Source of the DNA: Nitrospirota bacterium
Lineage (GTDB): Bacteria; Nitrospirota; Thermodesulfovibrionia; Thermodesulfovibrionales; JdFR-88
Direction of reading: 5' to 3'
DNA length: 40,275 nt
NCBI GenBank assembly: GCA_021812785.1
Contig: JAKAMR010000010.1
Coordinates: 1 to 40,275, forward strand
In this document: positions 8,042 through 15,781 of the stretch, in pieces
Position numbering within the stretch: the stretch's first letter is position 1
Layout of the letters: each line of letters starts with the position of its first letter
Notes under the pieces: generated by a model
Told to the model about the DNA's origin: nothing
What the model saw: only the letters and a program-made list of their open reading frames with translations
Databases searched by the model: none
Position numbers and translations under genes: made by a program

Positions 8042-8728
8042 ATGCACATCCCTGACGGATACCTGGGGCCGGAGACGTATGGAAGCTTTTGGGCGGTAAC
8101 ACTGGGGCTATTGTACGTGGCAGGCAGGAAGCTAAAAAAAACTCTCAAGGCGGCCGACGCGCCCCTGCTGGCGCTCGGGGCAGCGGCAAGCTTTGTGGTC
8201 ATGATGTTCAATGTCCCCATCATGGGCGGCACATCCGGACACGCCACCGGTGGGATGCTTCTGGCCGTCGTGCTGGGCCCCTGGGCGGCCTTCATATGCA
8301 TGTCCATAGCCCTGGCGGTGCAGGCCCTTGTTTTTGGGGACGGCGGGATAACCTCATATGGCGCGAACTGCTTCAACATGGCCTTTGCCGGGGTCTTTGC
8401 CGGATGGGCCCTATACAGGCTTTTGGCCGGGAAAAAAGAAAATATCGAGAAAAAGAAAAACAAAAATAAAAGGATACTGTTTGCCGCGGGATGCGGGGCC
8501 TACTTTGGAATAAACGTGGCGGCCTTCCTTACCGCGCTTGAACTTGGCATACAGCCGATCCTGGACAAGGGAGCCGATGGCAGGCCGCTATACAGCCCTT
8601 TCCCGCTGAAGGTAACCATCCCTGCCCTCATGGCAGGGCATCTTACCCTCTTTGGTTTCGCGGAGGTGGCCTTTACCGTGCTCGCCCTCGCTTATTTGCT
8701 TAAATCCCACCCGGAGCTCATATTCTGA
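8042..8728 (+). CDS. nikM: NikM/CbiM nickel ECF transporter substrate-binding subunit
   Basis: 228 aa membrane protein starting MHIPDGYLGP, the metal-binding N-terminus of the family. MFNVPIMGGTSGHATGG and FGDGGITSYGANCFNMA are conserved core segments. A Lys/Asn-rich loop (KKENIEKKKNKNKR, about residues 131-144) separates two membrane segments and looks inserted. NikR directly upstream indicates nickel as the substrate, whereas the other CbiM at 6340 is under cobalamin control. The ATG follows an A/T-rich gap after nikR without a clear ribosome binding site. Confidence 0.9.
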   Translation: MHIPDGYLGPETYGSFWAVTLGLLYVAGRKLKKTLKAADAPLLALGAAASFVVMMFNVPIMGGTSGHATGGMLLAVVLGPWAAFICMSIALAVQALVFGDGGITSYGANCFNMAFAGVFAGWALYRLLAGKKENIEKKKNKNKRILFAAGCGAYFGINVAAFLTALELGIQPILDKGADGRPLYSPFPLKVTIPALMAGHLTLFGFAEVAFTVLALAYLLKSHPELIF

Positions 8729-8759
8729 TTTTTTACGGCACGGAAGGAAAACAGCAACC

Positions 8760-9131
8760 ATGACGAAGCGGGGGAAAAAACAAGAACAAAAGCAAAAACA
8801 AAAGCGAAAGAAACAAAAACTATGGGTAGCGCTGCTCATCTTCGCGTTTCTTACCCCGCTTGGACTTTGGGCGCCCAGGTTTTTTGGCGCCGGAGGCGCC
8901 TGGGGGGAATGGAGCTGGAGGGAGCTTGAAAAGACGATAGGGTATGCGCCCGCGGGCCTTAAGAGGATAAACGGCCTGTGGAGGGCGCCTGCCGCAGGTT
9001 ACGGGGCGGGTTACATGGGTTATCTGGCCTCTGCCCTGGCCGGGATCCTGATAGTGGCCGCCATTTCTTATACGATCGGGAAACTGATATCTAAACATAA
9101 GGACCAACATGGCGGAAAAACAAAAAAATAA
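8760..9131 (+). CDS. nikN: NikN/PDGLE-type small subunit of nickel ECF transporter
   Basis: 123 aa from the ATG at 8760. A very basic Lys/Gln stretch (KRGKKQEQKQKQKRKKQK) precedes a membrane helix with LTPLGLWAP and a Gly/Trp-rich loop, which resembles the PDGLE/CbiN-type domain. A second helix (YLASALAGILIVAAISY) lies near the C-terminus. In this transporter family the small protein aids metal loading of the M subunit. A longer in-frame start at 8652 would lie inside nikM and is less likely. The 3' end overlaps the Q gene by 23 bases. Confidence 0.75.
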   Translation: MTKRGKKQEQKQKQKRKKQKLWVALLIFAFLTPLGLWAPRFFGAGGAWGEWSWRELEKTIGYAPAGLKRINGLWRAPAAGYGAGYMGYLASALAGILIVAAISYTIGKLISKHKDQHGGKTKK

Positions 9132-10083
9132 CAGGGCGCCTTCGACGGCCTTGCCGGCCTGGCTTTTAAAGGAAGAGAAAAACGAAGGCCAAATGGCTTT
9201 CTCCGGAGAGAAAAGGCTTTTCCCATTTCTGAATTCCGGCATGGTGCTTGAGCGCACACTGAAGGCGGTCCTCTCCTTCGTGGAGGATGCGCTCTTTAAC
9301 GAAAAAACGGCTTCCCGCCGGGGTCTTCTTCAGAAAGTGGAACCAAGGACAAAACTGGTTGTCATAGTTTTGCTTCTGGCGGGGCTCAGCCTTGAGCATA
9401 CTTTACCCGGCATGTGCCGCTTTATCGCGCTGGGCGTTGCCCTTGCCGTCTTGTCCCGGATACCGGCCGGGATGTATCTGAAAAGGCTGCTTCCGGGGAT
9501 GCTCTTTACCGCGGTGATCGCCCTGCCCGCATGCCTTGGGGCGGTCACGCCCGGAGAGCCGGTCCTCACCATAATCCGCTTCAAGTGTGCTTTATGGCCG
9601 TTTGGCCATTCCATCTATATAAGCAGGCAGGGATATCTGTCTGCGCTGGGGCTCATGGCCAGGGTGACGGGCTCTCTCATGATCGTTTTGCTTGCCGGCT
9701 TTACGACCAGGCCGCCGGAACTGGTAAAGGCCGTGAGCTTTTTTATACCGGGTTTTTTGAAGACAGTCTTTTCCATGAGCTACAGGTATATGTTTTTCCT
9801 CGTCAGAAGGCTTGAGGAGTTCATATTGGCCCGCAAGGCAAGGGGAACGGAATATTTTTTGGGTAAAGGCGGGACGTGGAAAGCCGGGCTGGACAGAAAA
9901 TGGGTAGGCGCCCGGGCGGCCTCTCTTCTTATCATAAGCCTTGAGTTAAGACGGGAGCTTAAATTTGCGATGGAGGCCAGGGGGGCGGCGGATGAGATCA
10001 AAGAGCCTGGGCTGCCCGCATTCAGGTTGGGCTGGCACGATGCCGCATTCGTGCTACTGGCGGCCACTGCGGTCATTATATGA
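9109..10083 (+). CDS. cbiQ: CbiQ/NikQ ECF transporter transmembrane (T) component
   Basis: 324 aa. A hydrophilic N-terminal region of about 85 residues contains GLLQKVEPRTKL, typical of the CbiQ entry to the first membrane helix. Several helices follow, then the coupling motifs at ARKARG and AMEARG, the paired A-R-G signatures that contact the ATPases. The protein links metal-binding NikM/NikN with the ATPase encoded next. The N-terminus is Lys/Asn-rich and could be shorter (later Met codons exist), but the homologous region begins well before the first helix. It ends 31 bases before the ATPase start. Confidence 0.9.
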   Translation: MAEKQKNNRAPSTALPAWLLKEEKNEGQMAFSGEKRLFPFLNSGMVLERTLKAVLSFVEDALFNEKTASRRGLLQKVEPRTKLVVIVLLLAGLSLEHTLPGMCRFIALGVALAVLSRIPAGMYLKRLLPGMLFTAVIALPACLGAVTPGEPVLTIIRFKCALWPFGHSIYISRQGYLSALGLMARVTGSLMIVLLAGFTTRPPELVKAVSFFIPGFLKTVFSMSYRYMFFLVRRLEEFILARKARGTEYFLGKGGTWKAGLDRKWVGARAASLLIISLELRRELKFAMEARGAADEIKEPGLPAFRLGWHDAAFVLLAATAVII

Positions 10084-10114
10084 CCGCTCATTCGAGCATA
10101 TCCGGGGTCATAAT

Positions 10115-11176
10115 ATGAGTTCTTCTTTTGCATTCGAGCTGGAAGACATATCCTTTGAGTACCAGGGAGGACAAAAGGCGCTCGACTCCGTGGACCTTTC
10201 GCTCCCCTTTGGAGAGTCGCTGACCGTACTGGGCACGAACGGATCAGGGAAAAGCACCTTGCTTTATATACTTCAGGGACTTTTGACCCCATCGGCAGGT
10301 TCCCTCAAGGTTTTCGGTGAAAAAACTTTTACAGGGCCCAAAAGGGCAAAGATCGCGATGATGTTCCAAAACTCGCATGCCCAGCTCTTTTCCCTTACCG
10401 TGGTGGATGAGCTCATGTTCGGCCCGCTCCAGCATGGCCTTTCGGAGCAGGAGGCCAGAGGCAGGGCCGAAGACATAATGGAGCTGCTTGGCATAGGCGC
10501 ACTGGCCAGCCGTTCTCCGTGGCAGTTAAGCGGCGGGGAGATGAAGAAGGTGGCGCTTGGCGCCTGCCTCTCTACCAATCCGGATGTCTATCTGCTGGAT
10601 GAGCCCACCTCCGGACTGGACCCCAGAAGCCAGGTGGAGCTGGCAGACCTCGCAATGAAGCTGAAGGAATCCGGCAAGACGATAATCACCGCTACCCATG
10701 ACCTCCATATAATCGAGGACATCTCGGAGCGTTCCATTGTGATCGGGGAGGACCACCGCGTGCTGGCCGATGGCCCTTCCGCCGAAATACTTAAAATGAA
10801 TGATATTCTTTTAAAGGCGAACCTTATACACGAGCACGCGCACCGGCATGAAGGCTTCAGGCATAAACACAGCCATTTTGGCTTCCATGAGCATTTGGAG
10901 GGCGAAGTGGAAAGGGCCCAGAAAGCCGTCCCGCAGGAAGCGGGAGCAATACCCGGAAAGAAAGGACACCAGAACATGAGCGATACGGGAGGAAAGTTAA
11001 AGGTACTTATCGAACACTGGAAGGAGCACAACGAGGAGCACGCAAGGACGTATCTTGAATGGGCTGAAAAGGCCCAGGCGGAAGGCAGGGCGGAGCTGGC
11101 TGAGACGCTTAGGGAAATAGCCAGGGAGTCCACCAGACTGGATGAGCTTTTTAAAAAGGCCGCGGGCCAGCTTTAG
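10115..11176 (+). CDS. cbiO: CbiO/NikO ECF transporter ATPase with His-rich linker and helical C-terminal extension
   Basis: 353 aa. The ABC domain has Walker A GTNGSGKST, a Q-loop with MMFQNSHAQLF, signature LSGGEMKKVALG, Walker B VYLLDEPTSGLD and H-loop TATHDLH. It drives nickel (or cobalt) import with the M, N and Q proteins encoded upstream. After about residue 237 the protein departs from a minimal ATPase: a His-rich stretch of about 22 residues (HEHAHRHEGFRHKHSHFG and onward) leads to an amphipathic Glu/Lys/His helix region (LIEHWKEHNEEHARTYLEW). These could hold or sense nickel. The ATG at 10115 is chosen because the upstream in-frame extension lies inside cbiQ. Confidence 0.92.
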   Translation: MSSSFAFELEDISFEYQGGQKALDSVDLSLPFGESLTVLGTNGSGKSTLLYILQGLLTPSAGSLKVFGEKTFTGPKRAKIAMMFQNSHAQLFSLTVVDELMFGPLQHGLSEQEARGRAEDIMELLGIGALASRSPWQLSGGEMKKVALGACLSTNPDVYLLDEPTSGLDPRSQVELADLAMKLKESGKTIITATHDLHIIEDISERSIVIGEDHRVLADGPSAEILKMNDILLKANLIHEHAHRHEGFRHKHSHFGFHEHLEGEVERAQKAVPQEAGAIPGKKGHQNMSDTGGKLKVLIEHWKEHNEEHARTYLEWAEKAQAEGRAELAETLREIARESTRLDELFKKAAGQL

Positions 11177-11208
11177 GATAATCTTCGCTGCGTCCTGGAA
11201 CCCATCTC

Positions 11209-11255
11209 AAAATCGCTTCCGGCGCAATGCTGCCGGCCTCCGGGCGATTTTTCCC
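11209..11255 (+). terminator. Terminator after nickel transporter operon
   Basis: AAAATCGC (11209-11216) pairs with GCGATTTT (11244-11251), with an inner CCGGC/GCCGG stem, followed by further T residues. It begins 33 bases after the ATPase stop codon. Confidence 0.6.
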
Positions 11256-11447
11256 TTTTCTCCTTGTCTGCCACATTCCCTCTCTCTTTCGCTTTAGAAT
11301 CATTTTTGAGATAAGTCCTGAAAAGATTCTGAGGCAACATGGACTCAGCTCCAACCCGTGTTGCGGGAAAAGCATGGCTCCGTCAGACAGCGAATATATG
11401 GCATATATGAATATTGTGGCATAGTGAAAATACCAGGGAATATGAAT

Positions 11448-11595
11448 TCGCGGCGGGTGATGCTTCCCGGGCTTGACGGCTGGCAGATATTGAGGGGCCT
11501 TCACGAAAAAAACGTCCGTTCCTCCGTTCTCATGCTCACGGCGCGCGATGCAGTCTGCGACAGGGTAAAGGGGCTGGAACAAGGAGCTGAAGAAA
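11448..11595 (+). pseudogene. Fragment of an OmpR-type response regulator receiver domain
   Basis: The reading frame VMLPGLDGWQILRGLHEKN continues to SSVLMLTARDAVCDRVKGLEQGA, an excellent match to the middle of a copper/heavy-metal type receiver domain. The upstream half is missing, so the phosphate-accepting Asp that normally precedes VMLPG is replaced by Arg. Similarity also stops soon after EQGAEE, with no DNA-binding domain. The fragment of about 46 codons is therefore a decayed remnant. The surrounding 11256-11685 interval contains no other gene I can support. Confidence 0.75.
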
Positions 11596-11685
11596 TCCAT
11601 CAGGAGGGCTCTTGGACAATGAAATCATGACCAGGAGCATCCCATCCTTCCCTTTTGTCTCTTAAAACCAGCGCTGCTTCCCAGG

Positions 11686-12630
11686 TTAGATCATACTCTG
11701 TTTAACTGTCTTTGCCTTCCTGCCCTGGAAGGTATTCCTCTGTGCAAGCCTTGTCTCGATATCTTTAAGGGTGCGGTGCCTGTCCCATCCCCACCTGGGC
11801 GCAATAAGGAGCTCATCGGGGGCCGTCGCAAAAAGCCTCTGGATAACGATGTCCGCCCGCAGGCGCTCCAGGAAGTCAACGGCAAAATCTATGTACTCCT
11901 CATACCCGAAAACATGGAACGGGTCTTGCTCATAAGAGCGGGCAAGCTTAGTGCCTTTTACCACCTGCAGCTGGTGCAGTTTTAAAAAACCGATATCCAG
12001 CTCAGACAGCCTGTCTGCCATAAGGAGGGTTTCCTCGCGGGTCTCCGTGGGAATGCCCGCTATGATGTGCGCCCCTATATGTATGCCCTTGCCGCAGGTG
12101 AGCTCCAGCGCCTTCAAAAAGGCATCAAAACCATGACCGCGCTCTATAAATTGCAGGGACTTTTCATAGACGGACTGCAGCCCGTATTCAACCAGTATGA
12201 AGTATTTTTTAGCGGCCAGCCTTTCAAGCAGGGCGATCTTCTGCTCGTCCACGCAATCGGGCCTGGTGCCTATCGCCAGGCCAGCAACCTGCGGATGGGC
12301 CAGGGCCTCCAAATAAAGCCTCTCCAGCTCTTCCACGGGCGCGTATGTATTGGTATATGGCTGAAAATAGGCAAGGAAAAGGCCCGCCTTGTACCGGCGT
12401 CCCAGGTAACCTATACCCTCGGACACCTGCTTTGAGACCGGCAGGACGGACCGGCAGGTACCTGGCTTGAAGCTGTTGTTGTTGCAATATACACAGCCCC
12501 CGAGCCCAAGGGTGCCGTCCCGGTTCGGGCAGGTAAAACCCGCGTCAATATTTACCTTCTGAAGTTTTCTGCCGCCAAATCTGGCTTTGGCATATTCCCC
12601 GAAAGAGTTGAAACGCCTGACAGGTGCCAT
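11686..12630 (-). CDS. YhcC/TIGR01212-family radical SAM protein
   Basis: 314 aa from the ATG at 12630. The cluster motif is the YhcC variant with wide first spacing: CPNRDGTLGLGGCVYCNN (C-x12-C-x2-C). Later segments (AYFQPYTNTYAP, IGTRPDCV, VEYGLQS, IAGIPTETREE) are typical of this Elp3-related family, which includes E. coli YhcC. The precise substrate is not established to my knowledge; a role in RNA modification has been considered for relatives. The start has no ribosome binding site but lies 5 bases after GATAAT of a near-consensus promoter, so the alternative TTG two codons earlier is unlikely. Confidence 0.9.
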   Translation of the reverse strand: MAPVRRFNSFGEYAKARFGGRKLQKVNIDAGFTCPNRDGTLGLGGCVYCNNNSFKPGTCRSVLPVSKQVSEGIGYLGRRYKAGLFLAYFQPYTNTYAPVEELERLYLEALAHPQVAGLAIGTRPDCVDEQKIALLERLAAKKYFILVEYGLQSVYEKSLQFIERGHGFDAFLKALELTCGKGIHIGAHIIAGIPTETREETLLMADRLSELDIGFLKLHQLQVVKGTKLARSYEQDPFHVFGYEEYIDFAVDFLERLRADIVIQRLFATAPDELLIAPRWGWDRHRTLKDIETRLAQRNTFQGRKAKTVKQSMI

Positions 12631-12635
12631 ATTCA

Positions 12636-12665
12636 ATTATCCGTTTACCGGGAAGTCTCTGTCAA
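12636..12665 (-). promoter_or_regulatory. Promoter of the YhcC-like gene, probably leaderless
   Basis: Minus strand: perfect TTGACA (12665-12660), an 18-base spacer, GATAAT (12641-12636), then 5 bases to the ATG at 12630. No Shine-Dalgarno sequence lies between. Confidence 0.7.
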
Positions 12666-12741
12666 ATGGAAGCCCGTTTCCAGTTGATCAGGAAAATTAC
12701 ACTGAAATAGACTGTCCGGAAAAGGAACCCTCCGCAAAAAA

Positions 12742-13974
12742 TCATTTGGAAGCGTCCGGACCGGCCCACTGACGGGCGGCCGCTCGCCCCCCTCGCCTCA
12801 AATCCGGCAGAAATGCCGTAAGTATTCCCAGCAGAGGCAGATACGAGCACAGGTGATAGACAAATACGATGCCATGCCGGTCTGCCAGTTTACCCAGCAC
12901 AGCGGCCCCGATGCCGCCCATGCCGAAGGCAAAACCAAAGAAGAAACCGGATATGGTCCCCACCTTGCCCGGTATCAGCTCCTGCGCGAAGACGATAATG
13001 GCAGCAAATGCGGAAGCGAGAATGAAACCGGCAATGAAGGCGAGAATGCCCGTCCAGGCCAGGTTGGCATAGGGCAGCGCCAGGGCGAACGGGGCGGTGC
13101 CAAGTATGGATATCCAGATCACTTTTTTTCTGCCTATGCGGTCGCCTATCGGGCCTCCCAGAAAAGTGCCGGCTGCGACCGCAAACAGGAACAGAAAGAG
13201 ATGCACCTGCGCGGCCTGCACCGTGAGGTGGAACCTGCGCATCAGGTAAAAAATAAAATAACTGCTGAAACTGGCCAGATAGAAATACTTGGAAAATACC
13301 AGTATCAGAAGGATAATTACGGACAAGATCACCCTTCTGGCAGGCAGATCCGGGTGGAGCCCCCAGCGAGTGGAACTCTGGGTGGCAAGCCTTTGATGGC
13401 GCTTGTACCAGCCTCCCACCTGCCAAAGCACCAATATGGCCACGAACGCTGCCAACGAGAACCAGGCAACGCTGCCCTGCCCATGGGGGATAACGATCAA
13501 TGCCGCAGCCAGGGGGCCCATCGCGGTGCCCATATTGCCGCCTACCTGGAAAAAAGATTGGGCCAGCCCGTGCCGTCCGCCGGAGGCCATGCGGGCCACC
13601 CGAGAGGACTCCGGGTGGAAGATGGAAGACCCGGTGCCAACCAAAGCGGCCGCCAAAAGGACCCAGCCGTAGCTGGGAGCTACCCCCAGCAGCAGAAGGC
13701 CAACGAGCGTGCATCCCATACCCAGGGTAAGCGAATAGGGTTTCGGATGATGGTCCGTATAAAGCCCCACCAGGGGCTGAAGCAGGGAAGCCGTGAGCTG
13801 GTAACTTAAGGTTATCAGCCCGATCTGGGCAAAGTTAAGCTGGAACTTGCCTTTAAGCAAGGGGTAGATCGCAAGGATCAGGGACTGCATGGTGTCGTTC
13901 AGAAAATGCGAGAAGCTTATGGCCCCAAGCACCCTGAACCCCGTCCTGGACTCTCCCGTAGAATTTGAACTCAT
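12742..13974 (-). CDS. fsr: MFS exporter of the fosmidomycin-resistance (Fsr) type
   Basis: 410 aa with about 12 hydrophobic segments. The opening SFSHFLNDTMQSLILAIYP and STSIFHPE-like SSIFHPESSRVARMASGGRHG are characteristic of Fsr-family major facilitator transporters, and GDRIGRKK is the MFS loop motif. E. coli Fsr exports fosmidomycin; natural substrates of most members are unknown. GGGAG lies about 10 bases before the ATG. It is on the same strand as the radical SAM gene downstream but separated by more than 100 bases with a separate promoter, so it is probably transcribed alone. No neighbouring resistance genes are seen. Confidence 0.88.
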   Translation of the reverse strand: MSSNSTGESRTGFRVLGAISFSHFLNDTMQSLILAIYPLLKGKFQLNFAQIGLITLSYQLTASLLQPLVGLYTDHHPKPYSLTLGMGCTLVGLLLLGVAPSYGWVLLAAALVGTGSSIFHPESSRVARMASGGRHGLAQSFFQVGGNMGTAMGPLAAALIVIPHGQGSVAWFSLAAFVAILVLWQVGGWYKRHQRLATQSSTRWGLHPDLPARRVILSVIILLILVFSKYFYLASFSSYFIFYLMRRFHLTVQAAQVHLFLFLFAVAAGTFLGGPIGDRIGRKKVIWISILGTAPFALALPYANLAWTGILAFIAGFILASAFAAIIVFAQELIPGKVGTISGFFFGFAFGMGGIGAAVLGKLADRHGIVFVYHLCSYLPLLGILTAFLPDLRRGGRAAARQWAGPDASK

Positions 13975-14148
13975 TTCAACCTGATCTCCCAGAATTATTT
14001 CTGCATTGAAAAATTGCTAAGCAGGATTTTTGTTTTTTTGCCGGAACAGTCTTTCATGATAACATGCCTGAAAAACATCCGGCTATTTCAGGAACGTTCA
14101 GGCCATGCCGGATTGAGCGAACATTGGCTTTTTTCGTTGCCGATGCCG

Positions 14149-14217
14149 GCGATTTCTGCTGAAAGGACCGTGCATGTTTGAGCCCAAAGGGCGAGTTTGC
14201 ACGGACCAGCAGAAAGA
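14149..14217. repeat. Long imperfect inverted repeat (REP-like)
   Basis: TTTCTGCTG and CCGTGCA in the left arm pair with TGCACGG and CAGCAGAAA in the right arm, around a GAGCCC/GGGC centre. The arms are about 30 bases with bulges. It occupies much of the 13975-14366 interval, which holds no gene I trust; an 85-codon minus-strand frame across it looks like a translated repeat. Confidence 0.45.
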
Positions 14218-14366
14218 GGCCATGCAGCGGCAGAAAAAAGGCGTTGAAAGCGAACACCGGCATCACCTGACGTTTTAATAATCTACTCTTTAGTTTTATG
14301 GTCTTGCGCATGAATATACTGTGATAAGATTTTTTAAATACAGGACATCCGTGAAGGGGGTGAGGG

Positions 14367-15764
14367 ATGGCAAAAAATATTAAGGACTACGATGTGCTTG
14401 TGATAGGCGCCGGTGTGGCGTTGAACGTAGTGTTCAAGGCGGTTGAGGCGGGCCTTAAGGTGGCCTTGGTGAATAAGGACGACCTGGGCGGGACCTGCCT
14501 TAACGTAGGGTGCGTACCCTCTAAGATCCTCATCTACCCGGCAGACAGGATCAGGGAGGTGGAGGAGGCCGGGCGCATCGGGGTAAAGGCCCAGGTAAAT
14601 GAAGTGAACTTCGCCTCCATTATGGCCCGGATGAACAAGGCCAGAAACCATGGGAGGTTTTTTTTAAGAGAGGAAATAGAGAAAAATTCTAAAAATCTGG
14701 ATTACTATCACGCGCCGGCGCATTTTACCGGGCCGTACACGCTGGAGTTGGAGGGGCAGTTCGAAGGGCAGCTCATAAGAGGAAAAAAGGTCTTCATCGC
14801 CTCGGGCTCCAGGCCGATGATTCCTCCCATAAAAGGTCTTGGGGAGACCGGATATCTAACAAATGAATCCGTCCTTGAACTCCAGAAACCTCCCGAAAGC
14901 ATGATAATAATAGGCGGAGGATATATCGCCGTGGAGTACGCCCATTTCTTTTCGGCCGCCGGTTCCAGGGTCACCATAATAGAGGCCCTGGATAGCCTCA
15001 TATCCCAGGAGGAGCCGGAGATCGTCAGCGTCTTTGAAACGGAGCTGTCCAGGTACGCCGGGATCAACAAGGGATTAAAGGTGGTCGAGGCCGGGCGCGA
15101 GGGGACAGGAGTGTTCGTGACCGCCCAGGACAAAAACGGGGGAAAAAGGAAATTCACGGCGGAAAGCACTATGGTGGCCGTGGGCAGGGTATCCAATGCG
15201 GATCTAATCAGGGCCGCCGCGGCGGGCATTCAAACGGATGACAGAAACTACATCAGGGTGGATGACGGCCTTCTGACAAATGTGGAAAACATATGGGCCT
15301 TCGGGGACGCGACAGGCAGGCAGATGTTCACCCATGCCGGGGACAGGGAGGCTGAAATAGCCTGGCATAACGCCACGCATGATGAAACGAAAAAGATGGG
15401 GATGGATTTCGATTCAGTACCGCACGCCATCTTTTCCCACCCGCAGATCGCAGGCGTGGGGCTTACGGAAAAAGAGGCAAGGCGGCGCTATGGGGATGAT
15501 GTGCTGGTTGGCAGGGCATCCTACTCTGATGTGGCCAAGGGTATCGCCATGCAGGAAAAGGTGGGGTTTGCAAAGGCAATAGCACGGAAAAAGGACAGGA
15601 AGCTGCTTGGATTCCATATACTTGGCCCCCTGGCCCCGATTCTCATACAGGAAGTGGCAAACACCATCGCAAACGGCGGCAGCGCGGACTACATCACTGG
15701 CAGCATGCACATATTCCCGGAGCTCTCAGAGCTTATACCCGAGGCGCTTGGCAGACTGGCATGA
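14367..15764 (+). CDS. Dihydrolipoamide dehydrogenase-like flavoprotein with altered active site
   Basis: 465 aa, class I pyridine nucleotide-disulfide oxidoreductase. The redox disulfide is intact (GGTCLNVGCVPSK, C44 and C49), as are the NAD motif (IIIGGGYIAVEYAHFF) and FAD motif near 300 (NIWAFGDATGR). Two positions are odd. The first FAD motif reads GAGVALNVVFKA instead of the usual GxGxxG/A. The catalytic His of the C-terminal HPTLSE motif is Phe (HIFPELSE, F450), while the partner Glu E455 remains. It may therefore reduce something other than lipoamide. No 2-oxoacid dehydrogenase genes are nearby. GAAGGGGGTGAGGG provides a ribosome binding site. Confidence 0.85.
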   Translation: MAKNIKDYDVLVIGAGVALNVVFKAVEAGLKVALVNKDDLGGTCLNVGCVPSKILIYPADRIREVEEAGRIGVKAQVNEVNFASIMARMNKARNHGRFFLREEIEKNSKNLDYYHAPAHFTGPYTLELEGQFEGQLIRGKKVFIASGSRPMIPPIKGLGETGYLTNESVLELQKPPESMIIIGGGYIAVEYAHFFSAAGSRVTIIEALDSLISQEEPEIVSVFETELSRYAGINKGLKVVEAGREGTGVFVTAQDKNGGKRKFTAESTMVAVGRVSNADLIRAAAAGIQTDDRNYIRVDDGLLTNVENIWAFGDATGRQMFTHAGDREAEIAWHNATHDETKKMGMDFDSVPHAIFSHPQIAGVGLTEKEARRRYGDDVLVGRASYSDVAKGIAMQEKVGFAKAIARKKDRKLLGFHILGPLAPILIQEVANTIANGGSADYITGSMHIFPELSELIPEALGRLA

Positions 15765-15781
15765 TTTTTTTTGGCAAAATT

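Noticed and set aside
12853..13809. 318-codon plus-strand frame
   Set aside because: It is antisense to the Fsr-like transporter, and its Gln/Gly/Glu-rich translation shows no domain.
14054..14311. 85-codon minus-strand frame
   Set aside because: It spans a long inverted repeat and looks like a translated repeat rather than a gene.
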